The notes under the pieces: model-generated | The model's database searches: none | The model's input: only the letters and a program-made list of their open reading frames with translations | What the model was told of the DNA's origin: nothing | In this document: positions 1 to 8,901 of the stretch, piece after piece | How positions within the stretch are numbered: position 1 is the stretch's first letter | How the letters are laid out: each line of letters opens with the position of its first letter | Position numbers and translations under genes: made by a program | Source of the DNA: JAJXXT01 sp963764465 | GTDB lineage: Bacteria; Pseudomonadota; Alphaproteobacteria; Acetobacterales; Acetobacteraceae | Reading direction: 5' to 3' | Assembly: GCA_963764465.1 (NCBI GenBank) | Contig: CAVXSO010000007.1 | Coordinates: forward strand, 434,001-498,000 | Length of the DNA stretch: 64,000 nt

Positions 1-1300
1 CGGTGATCCAGCAGAAGCGGAACGCATCAGGCTCGACGAGACCGAGATCCTCGCCCAGCTTCGTGCGCACCTTGCCGGCGAACTTCGCCGTGTCCTCCTC
101 CTTGCCCGCGGCGAAGAACACCGCGTCCCCCGCCTTGAGCCCGCAGGCGGCACGGATCGCCTCCGCCCGTTCCGCCTCCAGGTTGCGAGCGATCGGCCCC
201 TTCGGCCCCTCGGTCTCGAACTGGATATAGCCGAGCCCGCCGGCACCTTCCTCGCGCGCCCACTCGTTGAGCTTGTCGAAGAAGCTACGCGGATTGCCCG
301 CTGCCCCCGGCGCCGGAATCGCGCGCACCACGCCACCACCCGCCGCAATCCTGGCAAACAGCCCGAAGCCGGAACCAGCGAAATGCTCCGTCACGTCCGT
401 GATCCTGAGCGGGTTGCGCAGGTCCGGCTTGTCGGAGCCGTAGGTGAGCAGCGCCTCGGCATAGGGGATCCGCGGGAACCGCCCCTTTGTCACGGCGCGG
501 CCGTTGGCGAATTCCTCGAACACGCCCGCGATCACCGGCTCGATCGTTTCGAACACGTCTTCCTGCGTCACGAAGCTCATTTCGAAGTCGAGCTGATAGA
601 ACTCGCCGGGGGAACGGTCGGCCCGGCTCGCCTCGTCACGAAAGCACGGTGCGATCTGAAAATAGCGGTCGAAGCCCGCGACCATCGCCAGCTGCTTGAA
701 CTGCTGCGGTGCCTGCGGCAGCGCATAGAACTTGCCCGGGTGCAGCCGCGCCGGCACCAGGAAGTCGCGCGCGCCCTCCGGCGAGGAGGCAGTCAGGATC
801 GGCGTCTGGAACTCGGTGAAGCCCTGCTCGATCATCCGCCGGCGGATCGAGGCGATCACCTGCGCGCGCAGCATGATGTTGCGGTGCACGCGCTCGCGGC
901 GCAGGTCGATGAAGCGATATTTCAGCCTGATCTCGTCGGGGAAGCGCTCCTCGCCCGCCACCTGCATCGGCAGCACCTCGGCCGCGGACTGCACCTCCAG
1001 GCTCTCGGCGCGCAGCTCCACCTCGCCCGTCGGCAGCTTCGGGTTCACCGTGCCCTCGGCGCGCGCCACCACGATGCCGGTCACCGTGATCACGCTTTCC
1101 ACGCGCACCTGCTCGGCGGCGGCAAAGGCCGGTGTGCCGGCGGCGAACACGCATTGCGTGATGCCGTAATGGTCGCGCAGGTCAATGAACAGCAGCCCGC
1201 CATGGTCGCGCCGGGCGTGCACCCAGCCGGAAAGCCGGGCCGGCTTGCCGGCATCGGATGCGCGCAGTGCGGCGCAGGTATGGGTGCGGTAGGCGTGCAT
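1..1300 (-). CDS. aspS: Aspartyl-tRNA synthetase, N-terminal part (cut by left edge)
   Basis: Class II aminoacyl-tRNA synthetase that charges tRNA-Asp (or tRNA-Asp/Asn if non-discriminating) in the cytoplasm. The minus frame is open from an ATG at 1300 to the window edge, about 433 of roughly 600 residues. It begins MHAYRTHTCAALRASDAG and runs into an OB-fold anticodon-binding stretch with SGWVHARRDHGG and FIDLRDHYGITQCV. Near the edge the FRFCWIT stretch is typical of bacterial AspRS. The C-terminal catalytic motif 3 lies outside the window. It is divergent from rnd, with 122 bp between the two starts. The identification is firm; tRNA specificity cannot be judged from this part. Confidence 0.95.
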   Translation of the reverse strand, partial: MHAYRTHTCAALRASDAGKPARLSGWVHARRDHGGLLFIDLRDHYGITQCVFAAGTPAFAAAEQVRVESVITVTGIVVARAEGTVNPKLPTGEVELRAESLEVQSAAEVLPMQVAGEERFPDEIRLKYRFIDLRRERVHRNIMLRAQVIASIRRRMIEQGFTEFQTPILTASSPEGARDFLVPARLHPGKFYALPQAPQQFKQLAMVAGFDRYFQIAPCFRDEASRADRSPGEFYQLDFEMSFVTQEDVFETIEPVIAGVFEEFANGRAVTKGRFPRIPYAEALLTYGSDKPDLRNPLRITDVTEHFAGSGFGLFARIAAGGGVVRAIPAPGAAGNPRSFFDKLNEWAREEGAGGLGYIQFETEGPKGPIARNLEAERAEAIRAACGLKAGDAVFFAAGKEEDTAKFAGKVRTKLGEDLGLVEPDAFRFCWIT

Positions 1301-1422
1301 GGCGGTTACTCGGCTGTTTGGGGGGCTGGTTCTGGGCTGAAACGGGCGGCAAACAAGCCGCCGTCCCCCTGGCTGTCAAGGCAAAGGGTGTCAAGGCCAC
1401 GAAGTGCGGTGTAGGGAAAGCC

Positions 1423-2601
1423 ATGTCCCGGCAAGACCGCCCCACCTTTCCGCCCCCCGTCCTCGTCACCGACACCGCCAGCCTCGCCGCCCTCTGCGAA
1501 CGCCTCGGCCAAGAGCCTATGGTCACGGTGGACACGGAGTTCATGCGCGAGCGCACCTATTGGCCGGAGCTCTGCGTGGTGCAGCTCGGCGGCGCGGCCG
1601 AGACCGCGGTGGTGGACGCGCTGGCGCCGGGGCTTGACCTCGCCCCTCTCGGTGCCCTGCTCGCCAACCGCGCCGTGACCAAGGTCTTCCATGCCGCCCG
1701 CCAGGACATCGAGATCTTCGTCCTCAAATTCGGCACCGTCCCCACCCCGCTGGTCGATACCCAGGTCGCGGCCATGGTGGCCGGCTTCGGCGACCAGGTC
1801 GGCTACGACACGCTGGTCGCGTCCCTCACCGGCGGGCATATCGACAAGTCCCACCGCTTCAGCGACTGGTCCGCACGCCCGCTCTCCCAGGCGCAAATCG
1901 CGTATGCCGCGGCAGACGTGACGCATTTGCGCCTGGTGTACGAGAAGCTGATGGCACGCCTCGCGCGCGACGGCCGCCTCGAGTGGGTGGCCGAGGAAAT
2001 GGCAACGCTCACGGACCCCGCAACCTACCGCGTCGACCCCGAGCGGATGTGGGAACGGCTGCGCGCGCGCACCAACAACCGGCGCATGCTGGGCATGCTG
2101 CGCGCCGTCACCGCCTGGCGCGAGCGGGAGGCGCAGCGCGCCAACATCCCCCGCGGGCGCATGCTGAAGGACGAATCGCTGCTGGAGCTCGCCGCCACTG
2201 CCCCCACCGATGCTATCGGCCTCGCCCGCGTGCGCGGCATCTCCAAGGGATTCGCGGAGGGCAAGCAAGGCGCCTCCCTCCTCGCCGCGATGGCCGAGGC
2301 GCGCGCCCTGCCGGAGAGCGAGCTGCCCAGCCCCGCGGCCGAGAAGCACGGCCCGCGCCCGTCCCCGGCGCTCGTCGCCCTGCTCAAGGTGCTGCTCGCC
2401 GCGAGCTGCGAGGCGCACGACGTGGCCCCCCGCCTCGTCGCCTCCTCCGACGATCTCGATCGCATCGCCGCGGGCGAGGCGGACGTCCCGGCGCTCTCCG
2501 GCTGGCGCCTGCGGGTGTTCGGCGAACAGGCGCAGGCGTTGCGCGACGGCAAGCTCGCGCTCGGCGTCGCCGGCAAACGGATCAAGACAATTCCGCTTTA
2601 G
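1423..2601 (+). CDS. rnd: Ribonuclease D
   Basis: 3'-5' exoribonuclease that trims tRNA and other small RNA 3' ends in the cytoplasm. The 392-residue protein starts MSRQDRPTFPPP. The three DEDDy exonuclease motifs are present: VTVDTEFMRE (Exo I), VFHAARQDIEIF (Exo II) and YAAADVTHLR (Exo III, Tyr and Asp). A C-terminal HRDC-type helical region follows, around NNRRMLGMLRAV and the second repeat near the end. The frame is open further upstream to 1258, but that would overlap the divergent aspS start, and similarity begins after the ATG at 1423. A short hairpin (GGCGGC-AAACAA-GCCGCC, 1345-1362) lies in the leader. Confidence 0.93.
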   Translation: MSRQDRPTFPPPVLVTDTASLAALCERLGQEPMVTVDTEFMRERTYWPELCVVQLGGAAETAVVDALAPGLDLAPLGALLANRAVTKVFHAARQDIEIFVLKFGTVPTPLVDTQVAAMVAGFGDQVGYDTLVASLTGGHIDKSHRFSDWSARPLSQAQIAYAAADVTHLRLVYEKLMARLARDGRLEWVAEEMATLTDPATYRVDPERMWERLRARTNNRRMLGMLRAVTAWREREAQRANIPRGRMLKDESLLELAATAPTDAIGLARVRGISKGFAEGKQGASLLAAMAEARALPESELPSPAAEKHGPRPSPALVALLKVLLAASCEAHDVAPRLVASSDDLDRIAAGEADVPALSGWRLRVFGEQAQALRDGKLALGVAGKRIKTIPL

Positions 2602-2624
2602 TCACGCGTCTCGCAAAGGCGCGC

Positions 2625-3323
2625 TCACGCGGCGTCGTGCAGGATGACCCCGCACGTCATCCGCGTGCCGGAACGGATGCGGCTCACGCCATGGCGCAGC
2701 GCCACGCGGTAGATCCCGCGCGCGCCCCGCACCGGCCGTTCCCGGGTCGCGAACACCACCGCATCGCCCTGACCCAGCGCCACCACCTCGGCACGGGACT
2801 GCATGCGCGGCCGCTGCTCGGTCAGCACGAACTCGCCGCCGGAAAAATCGTCGCCCGGCCGGCTCAGCAGGATCGCCACCTGCAACGGAAACACCACCTC
2901 GCCATAGATGTCCTGGTGCAGCGCGTTCCAGTCGCCCTTGCCATAGCGCAGCAGCAACGGTGTCGGCCGCGTCTGCCCCGCCGCGTGGCAGCGCGCGAGG
3001 AACGATGCGTGGTCCGGGGTCAGTGCCTGGCCACCCAGTGCCTCCCGCCAGCGATTGGCCACGGGCAGCAGCCGCGAGTAGGCCGACGCGCGCATCACCC
3101 GTAGCCATTCCGGCAACGGATCGGCGAAATACTTGTACTCGCCACTGCCGAATCCGTGCTGCGCCATGACGATACGGCTACGGAACAGCGCCTCGCGATC
3201 GTAGAGCCCGGCAATCGCGGCGCACGCCTCCGGCGCCAGCACGCCGGGCACCCGCGCGCAACCATGTGCGTCCAGCGCCTCCCCGGCCCCGGACCAATCT
3301 CCACCCAGTTCGATGCGCGTCAT
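2625..3323 (-). CDS. 2OG-Fe(II) oxygenase superfamily protein
   Basis: A 232-residue protein of the 2-oxoglutarate/Fe(II)-dependent dioxygenase fold. The HxD metal motif is visible in LHQDIYGEVVFP and the distal His in VALRHGVSRI, followed by Arg residues that could bind 2-oxoglutarate. The core VVFPLQVAILLSRPGDDF and GGEFVLTEQ is the jelly-roll strand pattern seen in prolyl-hydroxylase-like proteins (the COG3826 type). Substrate is unknown. It converges with rnd (stops 23 bp apart) and lies 69 bp downstream of ppk2 on the same strand, so it may be the tail of the polyphosphate cluster. Regulation is not visible. Confidence 0.8.
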   Translation of the reverse strand: MTRIELGGDWSGAGEALDAHGCARVPGVLAPEACAAIAGLYDREALFRSRIVMAQHGFGSGEYKYFADPLPEWLRVMRASAYSRLLPVANRWREALGGQALTPDHASFLARCHAAGQTRPTPLLLRYGKGDWNALHQDIYGEVVFPLQVAILLSRPGDDFSGGEFVLTEQRPRMQSRAEVVALGQGDAVVFATRERPVRGARGIYRVALRHGVSRIRSGTRMTCGVILHDAA

Positions 3324-3392
3324 CGCGCGACCCTAGTCCCGGTGCGCATCCGGCACCCTCCGTTGCTTGCGCCGGCTGTCAGACGGCGCCGT

Positions 3393-4313
3393 TCAGTAGA
3401 TCGGCGGCACGAATTTCTGCTTGCTGAATTTCGGCCGCTTGTAGCCGCGGTCGCCCTGCCGCGGCGGCAGATCGATCTCCACCGGCACCATGTCGTGATA
3501 GGGCACCTGGCTTAGCAGATGCGCGATGCAGTTGAGCCGCGCCTTCTTCTTGTCGTCGGCGTTCACCACGTTCCAGCGGCTGGTCCCAGTGTCCGTCGCG
3601 GCAAACATCGCGTCCTTGGCTTGGGAATAATCCACCCAGCGCCGCCGCGCCTCGAGGTCCATCGCCGAAAGCTTCCAGCGCTTGATCGGGTTGCGCATCC
3701 GCTCCTGGAAACGCCGTTCCTGCTCGTCGTCGCTGACCGAGAACCAGTACTTCACCAGCACCATGCCGGAGCGGATCAGCATGTCCTCGAACTGCGGGCA
3801 GGAGCGCAGGAACTCCTCGTATTCCTCTTCGGTGCAGAACCCCATCACACGCTCGACGCCGGCACGGTTGTACCAGGAGCGGTCGAACAGCACGATCTCG
3901 CCCGCGCCCGGCAACTGCGCCACGTAGCGCTGGAAATACCATTGCCCGCGCTCGCGCTCGGTCGGCGTGCCGAGCGCAACCACGCGGCAATAGCGAGGGT
4001 TCAGGCTCTGGGTGATGCGGGTGATCACGCCGCCCTTGCCAGCGGCGTCGCGCCCCTCGAACAGCACGCAGACACGCAGCCCCTTCCGCCGCACCCACTC
4101 CTGCAGCTTCAGCAGCTCGAATTGCAGCTTGGCCAATTCTTCGACGTAGCTGTAATTCTCGGCCGGCTTCTCCAGCTCCGAGCGCCTGCCGAGCTCCCAG
4201 TACTGCTCGAGCTGGGCGGCCTCGCCCACCCGCTCGGCGATCTCGCCAGCATCGGCCGCGTTGCCGTTCGCGCCCCTGCCGTTCTTGCGCCCCTTGCCGT
4301 TTTTCTTGGCCAT
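3393..4313 (-). CDS. ppk2: Polyphosphate kinase 2 family protein
   Basis: Transfers phosphate between polyphosphate and nucleoside diphosphates (PPK2, P-loop kinase fold). The protein has 306 residues, with a basic low-complexity N-terminus (MAKKNGKGRKNGRG). Walker A GRDAAGKGG is at 87-95, and the Walker B/lid motif FDRSWYNRAGVE is at about 143-154. It is a single PPK2 domain of class I length. Class I members usually make ATP or GTP from polyP, but preference cannot be read from sequence. It lies 103 bp downstream of ppx on the same strand, consistent with a polyphosphate turnover cluster ppk1-ppx-ppk2. The start at 4313 gives the complete domain. Confidence 0.92.
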   Translation of the reverse strand: MAKKNGKGRKNGRGANGNAADAGEIAERVGEAAQLEQYWELGRRSELEKPAENYSYVEELAKLQFELLKLQEWVRRKGLRVCVLFEGRDAAGKGGVITRITQSLNPRYCRVVALGTPTERERGQWYFQRYVAQLPGAGEIVLFDRSWYNRAGVERVMGFCTEEEYEEFLRSCPQFEDMLIRSGMVLVKYWFSVSDDEQERRFQERMRNPIKRWKLSAMDLEARRRWVDYSQAKDAMFAATDTGTSRWNVVNADDKKKARLNCIAHLLSQVPYHDMVPVEIDLPPRQGDRGYKRPKFSKQKFVPPIY

Positions 4314-4416
4314 GCCTGCCTCCGGGTTTCACGAAAGCGTAGCATTACGCCTGCCAGGTGCCAGTCGGCTCAGTCCGGTCGTTTCATTCTCGTCGCCTCG
4401 CGCCGCCTGGCCGGCG

Positions 4417-5904
4417 TCAGGCCGCGAGTTCCGTCGTCGCGTCCAGCCCGAGCGCCTCGGCCAGGCGATCCAGCCGGCGCGTGACGCTCTCGCCCGCGAA
4501 CACCCCGCTGCCCTCGGCGAGGCGCAGCGTCAGCGTCACCCCCACCTCGAGCGCGGTGCCGGCCAGCAGCGCCGTCGTGCCGGCGGAGAGCGTGTAGGCA
4601 AGGCGGAGCGCGACGCCCAGGATTGTCGCCCGTCGCAGCGCATCCGGGCTCAGCAGCCCGCGCGCGGTGGCGAGGAAGGGTGCGTCCGGCTCGGCTTCGT
4701 AACGCAACGCCAGCGTGGTCGCGAGGAAGGCGCGCGCGTGATGGTCGAGCGCGATGCCTGGCTGGCGCAGAATCCGCAGAAAGGCCTGCTCGGCACGGTA
4801 TTCTGGATGGTCGTGGCTGCCGATGTCGCTCAGCCAGCACGCCACCGTGCGCAGGCGCAGTTGCTCGGCCGTCTCGGCGGCGAACAGCGGCGCCGTCCAG
4901 GCCGCGAGTGCGGGCGGCAGCACCGGATCGCGCCCCAGCCGCGCGGCGTAGTCGCGCCCGGCAGAGACCAATGGGTCCTCCCGCCGCACCGCCTCGGGCA
5001 CCTGCGCCATGAACCAGCCCTCGCGCAGCCCATTGGCGGAGAACACCACCCGCCGCGCCCCGGTCGCGCGCAACAGCCGGCGCAGCACGATCGCGGCATA
5101 GGGCAGATCGTCGATGCGCCGCCGCGGCGCGCCCGCCATGCGCTCCAGCGCCCGCCTGCCCGCGCCCGCGATCACGCCGGCAAGGTCACGCGCCTCATCC
5201 CGCCCGATCGTGTAGTGATGCACCATGTTCAGCGGGTAGCGCGTCTGCGCGATATGGATGCGCGCGAGCGCCCGCCAGGCGCCGCCCACGACATAGAGGT
5301 CGCGCCCCGCGCCCTCCGCAAGCCAGGGCACCGTCGCCAGCTCCGCCTCGGCCAGCGCCCGCGCCCGCGCCGCGTCATCGCCCGCGCGCTCGGCCAGCCG
5401 GATGACGCCGAGCGGCAGCGTCGCCGCAGCCCCGCCCCGCCCGGCGTCGAGCCGCACGAGTTCCAGCGAGCCGCCGCCGATATCAGCGAGGATACCGTCG
5501 GCACTCGGGATGCCGCACAGCACGCCCTCGGCCGAGAGCGCCGCCTCCTCCTCGCCGGACAGCACGCGGATCCTGGCGCCGGGCATGCGCTCGGCGAGGG
5601 TCGCCACGAACTCCGGCCCGTTCCTGGCATCGCGCACGGCGGATGTCGCCAGCACCTCGAACGGGGACGCCCCCATCGCCTCGGCGATCGCGCGGTAGCG
5701 GTTCATCACCGTCAGCGCCTGCGCCACCGCCTCCGCGTTCAGCCGCCCTGTGGTGGTGACGCCACGGCCCAGCCGCAGCACCGCCTTCTCGTTGAAGATC
5801 GCGATCGGGTTGCGCCCCAGCCCCTCGAACACGACGAGGCGGACGGAGTTGGAACCGAGGTCGACGACGGCGGAACGGGATAGCCTGTCGGAAGGAAGCG
5901 GCAA
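4417..5904 (-). CDS. ppx: Exopolyphosphatase / Ppx-GppA phosphatase
   Basis: Hydrolyses terminal phosphates of polyphosphate (and possibly pppGpp). The 495-residue protein has an actin-like ATPase fold. The first phosphate-binding loop is VVDLGSNSVRLVVFEG near residue 13, the catalytic-region SGEEEAALSAEG is near residue 117, and the second loop ILADIGGGSLELV is near 138. The C-terminal half is the all-helical HD-like region of long Ppx proteins (CWLSDIGSHDHPEYRAEQ). It starts 6 bp after the ppk1 stop, so it is almost certainly cotranscribed with ppk1. The opposing synthesis and degradation enzymes are therefore made together. Confidence 0.93.
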   Translation of the reverse strand: MPLPSDRLSRSAVVDLGSNSVRLVVFEGLGRNPIAIFNEKAVLRLGRGVTTTGRLNAEAVAQALTVMNRYRAIAEAMGASPFEVLATSAVRDARNGPEFVATLAERMPGARIRVLSGEEEAALSAEGVLCGIPSADGILADIGGGSLELVRLDAGRGGAAATLPLGVIRLAERAGDDAARARALAEAELATVPWLAEGAGRDLYVVGGAWRALARIHIAQTRYPLNMVHHYTIGRDEARDLAGVIAGAGRRALERMAGAPRRRIDDLPYAAIVLRRLLRATGARRVVFSANGLREGWFMAQVPEAVRREDPLVSAGRDYAARLGRDPVLPPALAAWTAPLFAAETAEQLRLRTVACWLSDIGSHDHPEYRAEQAFLRILRQPGIALDHHARAFLATTLALRYEAEPDAPFLATARGLLSPDALRRATILGVALRLAYTLSAGTTALLAGTALEVGVTLTLRLAEGSGVFAGESVTRRLDRLAEALGLDATTELAA

Positions 5905-5910
5905 CGTGCG

Positions 5911-8121
5911 TCAGTCCTCGCTCACGCGGTCCGGCCGGCGCCCGGCCTGCGGCACCACCGCGTCGCCGCGCAGCGCGGAGCCGCGGCCGGACAGCGATGG
6001 GTTGGTCATGAAGTGCTCATGGGCGGAGAAGCGCTTCTTGCCACTCGCCGGCACCCGCCGCCAGACCCCGTCCGCGCCGAGCTCCCATGACTGCGCGGTA
6101 TCGCGCAGATTGGTCACCATGATCTGGTCCAGCACCTGCGCATGCACCGTGGGATTGTGGATCGGGACCAACGTCTCCACGCGCCATTCCATGTTGCGCG
6201 CCATCCAGTCCGCCGAGGAGATGAACACGAGCGCCTGGCGCGAGGGCAGCGGCGCGCCGTTGCCGAACACGCAGATGCGCGCGTGCTCGAGGAACCGCCC
6301 GACGATGGATTTGACATGGATGTTCTCGGACAGGCCCGCAACGCCCGGCCGCAGGCAGCAGATGCCGCGGATCACCGCCTCGATCTTCACGCCGGCGCTG
6401 GAGGCGGCGTAGAGCTGGTCGATCAGTTGCTCGTCCACCAGTGAGTTGAGCTTGATCCAGATCGCGGCCGGCTGGCCCGCGCGCGCGAACGCGATCTCCC
6501 GCGCGATCAGCTCCACCAGGGTCGCGCGCGTGGTGAGCGGGCTGAAGGCCAGCGCGTCCATCCGCTCCGGCCGCGCGTAGCCGGTCATGTAGTTAAACAA
6601 ACGCGCCGAATCGCGCGTCAGTTCCGGCTCGCAGGTGAAGAAGCTGAGGTCGGTGTAGATGCGCGCGGTGATCGGGTGGTAGTTGCCGGTGCCGAAATGC
6701 GCGTACGAGCGCAGCGTGCCGCCCTCGCGGCGGACCACCAACGATAGTTTCGCATGCGTCTTGAGTTCGGTGAAGCCGAACACGACCTGAACGCCCGCCG
6801 CCTCCAGCTCGCGCGCGAGGCGGATATTCGCCTCCTCATCGAAGCGCGCGCGCAGCTCAATCATGGCGGTGACGGTCTTGCCCGCCTCGGCCGCCTCGAT
6901 CAGCGCCTTGACGATCGGACTGTCGCGGCTGGTGCGATAGAGCGTCTGCTTCACCGCCACCACCGCGGGGTCGCGCGCCGCCTGGCGCAGGAACTGCACC
7001 ACCACATCGAAACTCTCGAACGGGTGATGAACGATGATGTCCTTCGCCCGTATCGCCGCGAAGCAGTCGCCGCCGAAATCGCGGATACGCTCCGGGAAGC
7101 GCGGCGTGTAGGGTGCGAACAGCAGGTCCGGCCGGTCGTCCACAATCATCTGTCGCAAATCGACGAGGCCGAGCAGCCCGTCGGTCACGTTGGTCTGGGT
7201 GGGCGCCGCGCCCAGCGCGTCCATCACCAGATCGCGCAGCCCCTGCGGCATCGCGGCGTCGAGCGTGAGATGGATCGCAACGCCGCGCCGGCGGCGCTTC
7301 AGCGCCGTCTCGTACGAGCGGACGAGATCCTCCGCCTCCTCCTCGAACTCCACGTCGCTGTCGCGGATCAGCCGGAACAGGCCATCGCCCACCACCGTCG
7401 CCGCCGGGAACAGGCGCGGCAGCGACAGGGAGATCAGGTGCTCGAGCAGAACGAAACGAATGCCGTCATCGCCGCGCGCGGGCAGGCGAATGAAGCGCTC
7501 GATCTGCGCCGGAATCGGAATGAGCGCCGGCATCGGCGCGGTCTCGCCCTCGCGCACCAGCAACAGCGCCATGACCAGGCCGAGATTGGGCACGAAGGGG
7601 AACGGGTGCGCCGGATCGACGGCGAGCGGCGTCAGCACGGGGAAGACGCGTTCCATGAACCAGGCGTCGAGCCAGGCGCGGTCCTCGCCGTCGAGCTCTG
7701 CCGGGTCGACGACGCGCATGCCCGCGCTGGCCAGTTCCGCGCGCAGATCGGCCCAGGCGCGCAGCTGCTCGGCAACCAGCTCGGCGATGCGTGCATCGAC
7801 GGCCGCGAGCTGCTGCGGCGGCGTCAGCCCGTCCGGCGAGACCGCGGCGACGCCGGCCTTAACCTGCCCCGCGAGGCCCGCGACGCGCACCGAATAGAAT
7901 TCATCGAGGTTGCCCGCGGAGATCGAGACGAAGCGCAGCCGCTCCAGAAGGGGGTGGCGGCGGTTCGCGGCCTCGGCGATCACGCGCGCATTGAAGGCGA
8001 GCCAGGACAGCTCGCGGTTGATGAACCGGTGCGGCGACTCGGCGGTAATGGCCTCGCCGGGCACGGCTTCGCCGCGATGCACGAGATCGGCGGCGTGGAT
8101 CGGCATGTCGGGGGCGTTCAT
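5911..8121 (-). CDS. ppk1: Polyphosphate kinase 1
   Basis: Reversibly polymerises the gamma-phosphate of ATP into polyphosphate; membrane-associated in most bacteria. The 736-residue protein has the N-terminal PPK domain (HRFINRELSWLAFNARV near residue 31), the RNA-binding-like middle, and two phospholipase-D-like catalytic domains. The phospho-accepting His is in ELKTHAKLSLV, about residue 455. The second catalytic His is in ENIHVKSIVGRFLEHAR, about residue 601. Length matches the family. It is 23 bp downstream of hda and 6 bp upstream of ppx, in a minus-strand run that starts at the CDP-alcohol phosphatidyltransferase. Confidence 0.96.
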   Translation of the reverse strand: MNAPDMPIHAADLVHRGEAVPGEAITAESPHRFINRELSWLAFNARVIAEAANRRHPLLERLRFVSISAGNLDEFYSVRVAGLAGQVKAGVAAVSPDGLTPPQQLAAVDARIAELVAEQLRAWADLRAELASAGMRVVDPAELDGEDRAWLDAWFMERVFPVLTPLAVDPAHPFPFVPNLGLVMALLLVREGETAPMPALIPIPAQIERFIRLPARGDDGIRFVLLEHLISLSLPRLFPAATVVGDGLFRLIRDSDVEFEEEAEDLVRSYETALKRRRRGVAIHLTLDAAMPQGLRDLVMDALGAAPTQTNVTDGLLGLVDLRQMIVDDRPDLLFAPYTPRFPERIRDFGGDCFAAIRAKDIIVHHPFESFDVVVQFLRQAARDPAVVAVKQTLYRTSRDSPIVKALIEAAEAGKTVTAMIELRARFDEEANIRLARELEAAGVQVVFGFTELKTHAKLSLVVRREGGTLRSYAHFGTGNYHPITARIYTDLSFFTCEPELTRDSARLFNYMTGYARPERMDALAFSPLTTRATLVELIAREIAFARAGQPAAIWIKLNSLVDEQLIDQLYAASSAGVKIEAVIRGICCLRPGVAGLSENIHVKSIVGRFLEHARICVFGNGAPLPSRQALVFISSADWMARNMEWRVETLVPIHNPTVHAQVLDQIMVTNLRDTAQSWELGADGVWRRVPASGKKRFSAHEHFMTNPSLSGRGSALRGDAVVPQAGRRPDRVSED

Positions 8122-8144
8122 TGGGCGCTCCTGTCCGGCGCAGC

Positions 8145-8873
8145 CTACAGGAATGGCAACAGGATTGGGGAGGCCGCGTCCGTCGCCGTCGCAAAATCAT
8201 CATCGGGCGCGGCCTCCGGCTGCGCATCGCCGGCATCCAGCCCACCGAGCACCTCCGCCGCCATCGCCCGCGTTACCCGCCGCCCCAGGGCGAGGCTCGC
8301 CCGGTCGAGCCGGGCCGCGAGTTCGCGCAACAGCCCCGGGTCGCGCGGCGCACGGCGCAGCAACCAGGCGCGCAAGGCGGGCGCCAGCACCAGTTGCCGC
8401 TCATCCAGCAGCCGGGCGAAGAGCGCCTCCAGCAGCGCATCCTCCGGCGGGCCGATCTCCACCGCGAGGCTCGCGCGCAGCCGGCTCGCGAGGTCGGGCA
8501 GGGCGATGCGCCAGCGCGCCGGCGGCTCGCGCGCGGCGAGCAGCACTCGCTGCCCGGCCTCCGCGGCGGCGTTGAGCAGGTGGAACAGCGCCTCCTCCTC
8601 CACCAGGTCCGCGTCGTCCGCGACGATGGGCGCAGGTAGCGCCGGCCGCTCGCCGCCGCGCCAGGGCACGGCGCCATGCGCCTCCGCCCAGATCGCGAGC
8701 ATGTGGCTCTTGCCGGTCGCGGGCCCGCCCCACAGCACCAGCCGGCCCAGCGGCCAGCGTTCCGGCGCGGCGAGCCAGCTTCGTGCCTCCGCGTTGGACG
8801 GCATCTCGACCAGGGGTTCTCGCGCCAGGTCCGCCGCCGCCCAGGGCAGCGGCAGCGCCAACTGCCGGACCAT
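8145..8873 (-). CDS. hdaA: DnaA-regulatory inactivator Hda-type protein
   Basis: A DnaA-paralogous AAA+ protein that stimulates ATP hydrolysis on DnaA after replication starts. The 242-residue protein begins MVRQLALPLP, which carries a QLxLPL clamp-binding motif at residues 4-9 like that used by Hda to bind the sliding clamp. Walker A GGPATGKS is at 49-56 and Walker B IVADDAD at about 83-89. The arginine-finger region LPDLASRLRASLAVEI and the helical lid follow. The DNA-binding domain IV of DnaA is absent. The last 35 residues are low-complexity and acidic. It is sandwiched between the AI-2E permease gene and ppk1. Confidence 0.88.
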   Translation of the reverse strand: MVRQLALPLPWAAADLAREPLVEMPSNAEARSWLAAPERWPLGRLVLWGGPATGKSHMLAIWAEAHGAVPWRGGERPALPAPIVADDADLVEEEALFHLLNAAAEAGQRVLLAAREPPARWRIALPDLASRLRASLAVEIGPPEDALLEALFARLLDERQLVLAPALRAWLLRRAPRDPGLLRELAARLDRASLALGRRVTRAMAAEVLGGLDAGDAQPEAAPDDDFATATDAASPILLPFL

Positions 8874-8901
8874 CAGCCGCCGTCCGCCATGCAGCGACCC
8901 G

